DNA of 12,961 nucleotides from positions 1 through 12,961 of the forward strand of contig JAKALC010000016.1 of assembly GCA_021813335.1 (NCBI GenBank), written 5' to 3'. The DNA is from a bacterium. GTDB lineage: Bacteria > Patescibacteriota > Minisyncoccia > Phycocordibacterales > SBAW01. The translations under genes and the position numbers were made by a program. The notes under the pieces were generated by a model. The model worked only from the letters and a program-made list of their open reading frames with translations, had not been told where the DNA came from and did not search any database. Positions 6,795 to 12,423 of this stretch are shown in pieces (within the stretch, counting starts at the first letter, position 1; every line of letters begins with the position of its first letter).

Positions 6795-6863
6795 ACTTGG
6801 AAGTTAAACTCCCAAGTTGATAATCCCGCTTAAAAACAACTTGGAAGCTTAACTCCCAAGTTG
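6795..6863. repeat. Tandem copies of an ACTTGG...CCAAGT inverted repeat
   Basis: Copy 1 (6795-6817) and copy 2 (6837-6863) have a 44-base period. Copy 2 has eight-base arms CAACTTGG and CCAAGTTG around the 11-base centre AAGCTTAACTC. Copy 1 has six-base arms ACTTGG and CCAAGT around AAGTTAAACTC. The outer arms and the AAG...ACTC edges of the centre are identical, while the four central bases differ, as expected for a conserved binding site or mobile palindromic repeat. They lie between the HAD terminator and the GT-B-like promoter. Confidence 0.7.
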
Positions 6864-6876
6864 GGTAGGATTTCGG

Positions 6877-6909
6877 AAAAGAGAAAAGGCGCCATCCGAG
6901 GATGGCGCC
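6877..6909 (-). terminator. Rho-independent terminator of the HAD phosphatase gene
   Basis: GGCGCCATC (6888-6896) and GATGGCGCC (6901-6909) form a nine-bp stem with a four-base loop. On the minus strand it is followed by TTTTCTCTTTT. It lies about 44 bases beyond the TAG of the phosphatase gene. Confidence 0.85.
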
Positions 6910-6952
6910 GGCTGTTGGCGGCTAGTGGCAATTGTTGGCGGCTCTAGGGTGC

Positions 6953-7540
6953 CTAGCTGGTCGGGAGCGAGAAGGGATCGACGCCATGGGCTTCGAGGAC
7001 CATATTGGCGAAGTCGCGTATGGCGCCCGCGCCGCCCTCCCGCCCCGCGACGAAGGTGCAGATGTCGCGTATCGCCTTCTCCGCTTGCGCAGGCGCGGCA
7101 GGGAGGGCGACGGCGCTGAGGAGCGGCGCGTCGACGAGGTCGTCGCCCATAAAGGCCGCGTCGGTCTCGAGCGAAAATCCGTGCTTCGCCGCATACTCTT
7201 CCGCGATCCGAAGCTTCATCGGACCATTGTGCCCTTCGTGGAGAAGAACCGGCTCCCAGCCGTCGGCTTTCTGCGGCTTCGACGACGGCAGAGAGTTGAA
7301 CTTCTCCACGGTCTCGCGGATGGCCGCGGCGCTGTCGCCCGAACTATTCGTGATGAACACGACGCGGATGCCGATGGCGCGCAGGAGCGAGACCCCCTGC
7401 CCGTCGTAGTATGAGCGGCGCTTGGCTTTATGCGGCCCGCCCATCAGCACGGTGTTGGGGAACAAGACGCCATCCGAGTCGCAGAAGAACACTCTGATGC
7501 CGCGTACGATCTCTCGCAGCGCGTGTCCGGAATATGGCAT
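6953..7540 (-). CDS. KdsC-like HAD phosphatase
   Basis: A 195-residue haloacid-dehalogenase phosphatase of the KdsC/NeuA-phosphatase type, which removes phosphate from 8- or 9-carbon keto-sugar phosphates such as KDO-8-P. The sequence shows motif I DSDG (nucleophile Asp21, acid/base Asp23), the KdsC-like YYDGQG (44-49), motif II TN (64-65), motif III Lys109, motif IV GDDLVD (132-137) and the C-terminal GREGGAG (166-172). No cap domain is present and the length is normal for KdsC-type tetramers. A longer reading from an upstream codon at 7627 is possible, but ATG 7540 has AGGAGAG four bases upstream and begins just before strand 1. It has its own promoter and terminator, and is divergent from the isomerase gene. 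The actual sugar phosphate is unknown; the NeuA-like gene nearby favours a nonulosonate-type substrate. Confidence 0.85.
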   Translation of the reverse strand: MPYSGHALREIVRGIRVFFCDSDGVLFPNTVLMGGPHKAKRRSYYDGQGVSLLRAIGIRVVFITNSSGDSAAAIRETVEKFNSLPSSKPQKADGWEPVLLHEGHNGPMKLRIAEEYAAKHGFSLETDAAFMGDDLVDAPLLSAVALPAAPAQAEKAIRDICTFVAGREGGAGAIRDFANMVLEAHGVDPFSLPTS

Positions 7541-7577
7541 TGAACTCTCCTGAGAAATAACGCGAACCTCTGAAGCA

Positions 7578-7605
7578 AGAGTACCACGCAAAATGAATAC
7601 GTCAA
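7578..7605 (-). promoter_or_regulatory. Promoter for the HAD phosphatase
   Basis: The minus strand carries TTGACG (7600-7605, five of six matches to -35), a 16-base spacer and TACTCT (7578-7583) preceded by TGG, giving an extended -10. The predicted start near 7571 leaves about 30 bases of leader containing the AGGAGAG ribosome site. A six-bp inverted repeat, CGTGCC (7610-7615) and GGCACG (7623-7628), lies immediately upstream of the -35. Confidence 0.55.
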
Positions 7606-7683
7606 CTACCGTGCCGAAGAGTGGCACGAACCCTTATGAGGCAGTAGAACATTCTCGAGGAACAAGGTATCGTTCATAGCACA

Positions 7684-8517
7684 ATGAATCTGCCGCGCAT
7701 CGCGATCATGCAAGGTCGCCTTTCTCCCGCAGGAGGTAGTCGCCTGCAATTTTTCCCCGCCGATTGGCAAGCGGAATTTCCGCTCGCTAAAAAATTGGGG
7801 TTTTCGGGAATCACCTGGTTCCTCGACCAGAGCACTCCCGGCTTCGACCCGGTGCGCGACGTGTGGGGCAGCGCCGCCGCGCTTGAGGATGTAGATCGGG
7901 CGCGGGCCGTTCTCCCCATCCACTCCATCGACTGCGGCCTCTACCCTCTCTTCGGCGCGGATAAGGAGAGAACCGTCGAGTCATTCCGTATCCTCCTGCC
8001 GGGACTCGCCGGGCGTCTTGCGTCCAGCGTCGTGGTCGTTCCCCTTCTCGTTCATACGGCCCCACGGACCGAGGAAGAAAAGCGAGAGGCGCGCGAATCC
8101 GTTGGGAAGATCGCCGCTGTCGCCGCTCCGCTCGGGCTTCGCCTCGCGCTCGAGACCGAGATGCCGGCAGACGAGCTTGCGGACTTCGTCGATTCGTTCG
8201 GCTCGCCCGCGGTCGGCGTGTGCTACGATATCGGCAGCTGCACCGCGTACGGCTTCGACTGCCCTGCTGATATTGAGCGGCTCGGAAGCCGCATACTTGA
8301 GGTCCATCTGAAGGACCACAAGCGGACGCATATCATTGGGAAGGATCGTTCAGTACCTCTCGGAGAGGGCGACGCAGATTTTGCCGGGTGTTTCCGCTCG
8401 CTCAATGCGATCGGCTACAAAGGCGGTTATACGATGCAAGCGTGGCGCGGCGAGAACTATCTCGCCGACGCTGCAACCCAGCTCGGGTATATTACTAATC
8501 TAATGCAAGCGCTATGA
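7684..8517 (+). CDS. Sugar-phosphate isomerase/epimerase (xylose isomerase-like TIM barrel)
   Basis: A 277-residue protein of the AP-endonuclease-2/xylose-isomerase-like TIM-barrel superfamily, which interconverts aldoses and ketoses or epimerises sugars with a divalent metal. Strand 1 is RIAIMQGRLSP (5-15). Likely metal ligands are Glu157 (ALETEM), Asp182 (CYDIGS) and His208 (EVHLKDH), followed by the family's PLGEGDADF (225-233). At the last strand, where glutamate is the usual fourth ligand, the sequence has Gln252 (TMQAWRG). The ATG at 7684 sits right before strand 1. No Shine-Dalgarno is seen, and a weak TATCGT (7668-7673) would give a nearly leaderless transcript. Its stop overlaps the SDR start (ATGA), so the two are translationally coupled and probably act on the same sugar. 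The substrate is unknown. Confidence 0.8.
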   Translation: MNLPRIAIMQGRLSPAGGSRLQFFPADWQAEFPLAKKLGFSGITWFLDQSTPGFDPVRDVWGSAAALEDVDRARAVLPIHSIDCGLYPLFGADKERTVESFRILLPGLAGRLASSVVVVPLLVHTAPRTEEEKREARESVGKIAAVAAPLGLRLALETEMPADELADFVDSFGSPAVGVCYDIGSCTAYGFDCPADIERLGSRILEVHLKDHKRTHIIGKDRSVPLGEGDADFAGCFRSLNAIGYKGGYTMQAWRGENYLADAATQLGYITNLMQAL

Positions 8518-9341
8518 CTACGGAATGTGAAAAATTCTTCTCGCTCAAAAATAAAGTTATCATCGTGACGGGCGGCGGCGGTTTTCTGGGTCTTGGTTAT
8601 GCTCGTGCGCTCGCGGAGGCCGGCGCTTCCGCGGTCATCTGGGATACGAAAAACTCCGCCGAGCTCGAGAAGCTCATCGCTCCGCTGGTCAAACAAGGCC
8701 TCGCAATTTCCGCCGACTCGATCGATATCACGGACGAGACCGCCGTACGTTCCGCGGTGGAGCGCGTTGTCGAGAAATTCGGGCATATTGACGGCCTTGT
8801 CAACAACGCAGCAGCGGTCGCCCCGCTCGGCGGCAAAGAGATTACCGATCAATTTCCCCCGTACGAAGAGTATCCGCTCGACCTATGGGAGCGGGAGCTC
8901 AAGGTCAATCTCACCGGCACAATGATCGTCACGAAAGCGGTAGCTCCCATTATGATGAAACAAAAGTCAGGCTCTATCACCAATATCGCATCAGAGGTCT
9001 CGGTTATCGCGCACGATCATCGCGTCTATAACGATCCCGCGGACCGGCGGTTCAAGTCGATCGCCTACACGACGACCAAGGCAGCTATTCTCGGCTTCAC
9101 CCGGCAGTGGGCGGCTCGGCTCGGCTCGTACAACGTCCGGGTCAACGCTTTTTCTCCCAGCGGAGTCGAAACCCAGGCGATGCCGCGTGACTTTGTCAAA
9201 AGGTATGGCGATTTGACGATGCTCGGCCGTATGGCATGGCCCGGCGAATACGAAGGGGTTGTTATCTTCCTCTGTTCAGACGCCTCGTCGTTCATAACCG
9301 GTCATAACCTTGTCGCCGACGGCGGCAAGAGCGCGTGGTAG
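8514..9341 (+). CDS. Short-chain dehydrogenase/reductase (SDR)
   Basis: A 275-residue NAD(P)-dependent classical SDR. It has the Rossmann TGGGGFLGLG (19-28), the NNAA motif (97-100) and the catalytic tetrad Asn132 (VNLTG), Ser160 (NIAS), Tyr185 and Lys189 (YTTTK). The C-terminal FITGHNLVADGG (260-271) is typical of the family. Asp44 after strand 2 suggests an NAD preference. Ser to Tyr is 25 residues rather than the usual 12-13, because a loop with HDHRVYNDPADRRFK (168-182) is inserted over the active site. I recall a similar longer loop in some SDRs of polysaccharide clusters. The ATG at 8514 overlaps the isomerase stop by four bases. It probably oxidises or reduces a sugar or cyclitol made by its partner; the exact reaction cannot be told. 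Confidence 0.88.
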   Translation: MTTECEKFFSLKNKVIIVTGGGGFLGLGYARALAEAGASAVIWDTKNSAELEKLIAPLVKQGLAISADSIDITDETAVRSAVERVVEKFGHIDGLVNNAAAVAPLGGKEITDQFPPYEEYPLDLWERELKVNLTGTMIVTKAVAPIMMKQKSGSITNIASEVSVIAHDHRVYNDPADRRFKSIAYTTTKAAILGFTRQWAARLGSYNVRVNAFSPSGVETQAMPRDFVKRYGDLTMLGRMAWPGEYEGVVIFLCSDASSFITGHNLVADGGKSAW

Positions 9342-9357
9342 CGCTTTCGTGAAGCCA

Positions 9358-9386
9358 TTGACGCAAGGCGTATTCTCTTATATCGT
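9358..9386 (+). promoter_or_regulatory. Candidate promoter for the methyltransferase
   Basis: In the 80-base gap after the SDR, TTGACG (9358-9363) is followed by TATATC (9379-9384, spacer 15) or TATCGT (9381-9386, spacer 17). Either pairing gives a leader of about 30 bases carrying the AAGGAGG ribosome site (9411-9417). The methyltransferase could also be read from the upstream isomerase-SDR transcript. Confidence 0.4.
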
Positions 9387-9421
9387 TGCGGCAGTTCACA
9401 GAACCTTCAGAAGGAGGGGTT

Positions 9422-10126
9422 ATGGCGGATAAAAATGTCGTGTTCCTCGGCGGGCTCCAAGCCGCCAAGGAAGAGCGCATTTATCCCGAGGATGCGCAAT
9501 TCGAGATGCCGGACGGGACGATCATCAAGGTATACCGGAGCGTCATCCAGGGAGCGGATATGGAGGCGCTGTTCGCGAGGCATATCGCCCGCTACTGCCA
9601 GGCGATGGTCTTTTGCCGGCCGGGGCAGCGCGTGCTCGACTTTCCGTGCGGGTGCGGCTATGCGGCGCCTCTCTTCCGCCGGTTCGACGTTTTCTACGAG
9701 GGGCGCGACGCCGATCCCGTTACGGTCGCCTACGCGCGGCATATCTACGGGGCCGCGGATGGACGCACCGAGTTCTCGACCGACGACCTCTGCGATCCGC
9801 AGCTTTCCACGGAGACGTACGACACCGTCGCCTGCATCGAGGGCCTCGAGCACATCGAGATGCCGCATCAGGACGGCCTCGTCGCCGCTTTCAAGAAAGC
9901 GCTCCGGCCGGGCGGCACTCTCGTCGTCAGCTCTCCGGAAAATCCCGACGGAGTCTCCGGGCAGAGCCGCCACAACCCGTGGCATATCGGCGAGCTCACG
10001 CGGGAGGATTTTCTGGCGCTCCTTTGCCGGCATTTCCCCGAACAAGACGTCGAGCTCGTTTCCTGCCGCTCGCCGCTCTCATCCGGCGTGACGACAACGA
10101 TGCTCTTCGGCATCTGCCACAGGTGA
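9422..10126 (+). CDS. Class I SAM-dependent methyltransferase
   Basis: A 234-residue Rossmann-fold methyltransferase using S-adenosylmethionine. Motif I is VLDFPCGCGY (71-80), with proline in place of the usual glycine after the acidic residue's neighbour. The acidic end of strand 2 is EGRDAD (93-98). Motif IV is ACIEGLEHIE (137-146), and the post-motif is ALRPGGTLVVSSPEN (160-174). The N-terminal 60 residues (MADKNVVFLGG...) are outside the core and may help define the acceptor. ATG 9422 was chosen because AAGGAGG lies four to five bases upstream; an earlier TTG at 9386 has no ribosome site. It follows the SDR by 80 bases and ends in a terminator. The acceptor is probably a sugar hydroxyl, amine or carboxyl of the local glycan, but nothing in the sequence fixes this. 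Confidence 0.87.
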   Translation: MADKNVVFLGGLQAAKEERIYPEDAQFEMPDGTIIKVYRSVIQGADMEALFARHIARYCQAMVFCRPGQRVLDFPCGCGYAAPLFRRFDVFYEGRDADPVTVAYARHIYGAADGRTEFSTDDLCDPQLSTETYDTVACIEGLEHIEMPHQDGLVAAFKKALRPGGTLVVSSPENPDGVSGQSRHNPWHIGELTREDFLALLCRHFPEQDVELVSCRSPLSSGVTTTMLFGICHR

Positions 10127-10143
10127 ATGAATAGCAAGATCCT

Positions 10144-10173
10144 GCCCCGCCCGCGTGCGGGGCTTTTTATTTT
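10144..10173 (+). terminator. Rho-independent terminator of the methyltransferase
   Basis: GCCCCGC (10144-10150) and GCGGGGC (10157-10163) form a seven-bp GC stem with a six-base loop, followed by TTTTTATTTT. It lies 18 bases after the TGA of the methyltransferase and seven bases before the stop of the opposing aldo/keto reductase. The minus strand has no T-tract on the other side, so it serves the plus-strand gene. Confidence 0.88.
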
Positions 10174-10179
10174 GGGGCC

Positions 10180-11112
10180 TTAACTTTTCGGCCAGCGCGC
10201 GGGGTCAACCTGATCTGGAACTGAAATCGCGAGCGCTCGCAGAGCGGCTACAATATCGCTAGAAAGAGGTCCGTGTTCGATCGATATAACCGCTTCTTTA
10301 ATATTTTTAATATTCGCCGTACCGACAAGCGAAACATTTATTGCCGGCTCGGAAAGCGTGAAGCGCAGTGCGAGTTCGGTAAGAGATATACCTAAATCAT
10401 CCGCAATCTTTTTGGCCGAAGCGGCAGCCGACTTTAAGGCAGCGAGAGATTCCGGTAAATAGCTTTCTTTACCCGCAAAAACACCCTTTAGATATACCGA
10501 TCGATTAATGATTCCGACCCCCTTTGTTTGAGCCTTTTTAAATATATTTCGCATACGCTGGTCGGCGATACTAAAGGCAACTTGCAGGGCATCCGCGCCA
10601 CTTTCAATAACTGAGAGTGCCGACTCTTCCCCGCGCGTTGATGCACCCCAATAGCGAATCTTTCCAGCAACTCTGAGCTTTTCGACAATTGACAGCAGTG
10701 TCCCTTCTTTCATCTGTGCCGCCGAGGGGCCATGGAGCAGGAGTAGTGGCAAGACATCAAGATTCCCGAGCGTCTTGAGACTCTGCTCTACCTGCTCGAA
10801 GATTTGTTTCTCCATCTCCTTAGGGTCAAGCACGGCGCCATCCTCGAGAAATTTTGCACATTTTGTGCAAACAACGACAGCTGGATTTTTTAAAATACCC
10901 GACTTTCGTATCCGCTCTTCAGAAAGCCCGTAGTAATTCGCAGTATCAAAAAATGTAACTCCAAGTTCGGCTGACACCCTCAATAGCGAGAGGGCCTCTT
11001 CCTCGCTCGGTAGCTCCGGCCTTCCAAGACCATAGGCAAATCCGATTTCAGCGGTCCCCAATCCAAGCCGCGATACTAAGAGATCCGTTGCGCCGAGCCT
11101 TGTTTTCGGCAT
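10180..11112 (-). CDS. Aldo/keto reductase
   Basis: A 310-residue NADPH-type TIM-barrel oxidoreductase. The AKR tetrad is complete: Asp56 and Tyr61 in FFDTANYYG (54-62), Lys84 in VVCTK, and His127 in LLLLHG. The GLGTAEIGF start (17-25) and the conserved WGAS strand (155-158) fit the family, as does the length. The ATG at 11112 is the family-typical start, but no Shine-Dalgarno precedes it. A TATAGT -10-like hexamer at 11128-11133 would give a leader of only about eight bases. Base composition and codon use are clearly less GC-rich than the genes on the left, as in the divergent aminotransferase. Related reductases occur beside NeuA/SpsF-type genes in surface-sugar clusters, so it probably reduces or oxidises a sugar intermediate. 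Confidence 0.9.
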   Translation of the reverse strand: MPKTRLGATDLLVSRLGLGTAEIGFAYGLGRPELPSEEEALSLLRVSAELGVTFFDTANYYGLSEERIRKSGILKNPAVVVCTKCAKFLEDGAVLDPKEMEKQIFEQVEQSLKTLGNLDVLPLLLLHGPSAAQMKEGTLLSIVEKLRVAGKIRYWGASTRGEESALSVIESGADALQVAFSIADQRMRNIFKKAQTKGVGIINRSVYLKGVFAGKESYLPESLAALKSAAASAKKIADDLGISLTELALRFTLSEPAINVSLVGTANIKNIKEAVISIEHGPLSSDIVAALRALAISVPDQVDPARWPKS

Positions 11113-11151
11113 ATTGTGTATTCAAATACTATATCATAATATCAACAAAAC
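11113..11151. promoter_or_regulatory. Short divergent promoter region between reductase and aminotransferase
   Basis: Only 39 AT-rich bases separate two divergent ATGs. Plausible -10 elements are TATAGT on the minus strand (11128-11133) and CATAAT on the plus strand (11135-11140), almost back to back. Either would start transcription within about ten bases of its ATG, and neither gene has a Shine-Dalgarno. Any -35 elements would have to lie in or at the edge of the opposite gene; I see no good match. Confidence 0.45.
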
Positions 11152-12423
11152 ATGAGCGGGGACACTATTAAAACTAAATATCGACATATTAAGGCGGGTT
11201 TTGAGTTTAAAAAGACTCCACTTTTTAGGTGGATTAGCGCACGCGAGCCAGTATCAGTTGCTAATACACTTCCGATCACTTGGTCGAGGGCCAGAGATTC
11301 TTCGGTATGGGACGATCGTGGCAACCGGTGGATAGATATGACCTCAGGTATTTTTGTTGCTAATGCCGGCCACGCGAATCCAAAAATAAAGCGGGCGATA
11401 AAAAAACAGCTTGACAATGATCTCGTGTTTGCCTACAACTACCCGACTGAAATAAAAAAGGGATTCATTAAAAAACTACTCGCTCTGTCGCCGAAATACT
11501 TTGATGCGGTAGCACTGCTCAATTCAGGATCCGAAGCAATGGATTCGGTATACAAACTCATCAAGCTTTACGGACGTAAAACCGGTAAAAAATATATTGT
11601 CAGTTTTACAGGAAATTACCACGGAAGGGGGTTGAGTAATGATTTAATCTCAGGCAGCAAAACCAAAGCATCGTGGTCGGGGGTACATGATGATGCAGTA
11701 CTGTTTCTTGACTTCCCTTATGATCCGGAAACACCGTTCAATCCGAAACTTCTCCCGCCAGGAGAAACGATCGCTGGATTTATTATTGAAACATTTCAAG
11801 GGTGGGGCGCGTGGTTCTATCCAAAAAAATTTATCACCGATCTCGCGACGTTTGCAAGAAAAAACGGGGCACTGATGTGTTTCGATGAGATGCAGTCCGG
11901 ATTCTATCGACTTGGTCCTTTATACGGTTACATGACGTATGGAAACATTGCCCCAGATATTCTGGCTCTTGGAAAAGGGATATCATCGTCGCTTCCCCTT
12001 TCGGCAGTGCTTTCTCGCAAAGAATTATTTGATATCGATACCAATGCTGATTTGCACGGAACACATTCGGGGAACACGATTGCCATGGCTGCCGGGCTCG
12101 CGAATCTTGAGCTACTTAGTTCGGAAAAAGAAGCGCGGCGCCGCAGAAAAACATCCACAGTATTCGAACAAGAACTGAAGAAGCTCGAACGATCACCCTT
12201 GATAGAACGGGTTAATGTGCGGGGGCTTATAGCAGGTATTATATTTAAAAGCAGGGTGGATTCGGAGGCAGTTGTTTTTGAGTGTGTTAAACGAGGAGTT
12301 TTACTGATGCTGATTCCTCGTAATTCAATCAAGCTGGCGCCGCCTCTCAGTATCTCCGAGGGGGCGTTGCGGGAGGCGCTTGCGGTTATCCAGGAAGTTA
12401 TCAACGAGCGCGGAGGCTCCTAG
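11152..12423 (+). CDS. Class III PLP-dependent aminotransferase
   Basis: A 423-residue fold-type I, class III aminotransferase (the family of acetylornithine, GABA and glutamate-1-semialdehyde aminotransferases). It transfers an amino group to a keto or aldehyde substrate via pyridoxal phosphate. Visible residues are the phosphate-binding NSGSEA (124-129), the ring-stacking region YHG (156-158), Asp245 in CFDEMQSG that contacts the pyridine nitrogen, the Schiff-base Lys275 in LALGKGIS, and THSGN (304-308). The length is normal for the family. Codon use is AT-richer than the neighbours before 10180. The ATG at 11152 has no Shine-Dalgarno. Its TAG shares CTAG with the stop of the opposing cytidylyltransferase. 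The context suggests an amino-sugar or glycan intermediate as substrate rather than an amino-acid pathway, but sequence alone does not decide this. Confidence 0.9.
   Translation: MSGDTIKTKYRHIKAGFEFKKTPLFRWISAREPVSVANTLPITWSRARDSSVWDDRGNRWIDMTSGIFVANAGHANPKIKRAIKKQLDNDLVFAYNYPTEIKKGFIKKLLALSPKYFDAVALLNSGSEAMDSVYKLIKLYGRKTGKKYIVSFTGNYHGRGLSNDLISGSKTKASWSGVHDDAVLFLDFPYDPETPFNPKLLPPGETIAGFIIETFQGWGAWFYPKKFITDLATFARKNGALMCFDEMQSGFYRLGPLYGYMTYGNIAPDILALGKGISSSLPLSAVLSRKELFDIDTNADLHGTHSGNTIAMAAGLANLELLSSEKEARRRRKTSTVFEQELKKLERSPLIERVNVRGLIAGIIFKSRVDSEAVVFECVKRGVLLMLIPRNSIKLAPPLSISEGALREALAVIQEVINERGGS

Larger units (their letters stand above)
6667..6952. other. Intergenic region rich in inverted repeats
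   Basis: These 286 bases between two minus-strand genes carry, from left to right: the ribosome site and promoter of the GT-B-like gene; a hairpin GCCTGC/GCAGGC (6750-6766); a palindrome with nine-base arms (6766-6784); two copies of an inverted repeat (6795-6863); the terminator of the HAD gene (6888-6909 plus T-tract); and an 11-base direct repeat (6913-6943). I see no coding region in it. Confidence 0.6.

Noticed and set aside
3667..6863. Repeats at 3667-3711 and 6795-6863 as a CRISPR array
   Set aside because: Each set has only two copies, the units are themselves palindromic, there are no regular spacers, and no cas gene is present.
7541..7627. N-terminal extension of the HAD phosphatase to 7627
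   Set aside because: The extra 29 residues would cover the promoter and the AGGAGAG ribosome site, and the KdsC fold begins right after Met at 7540.
9386..9421. N-terminal extension of the methyltransferase from TTG 9386
   Set aside because: It would translate through the AAGGAGG ribosome site that serves ATG 9422.
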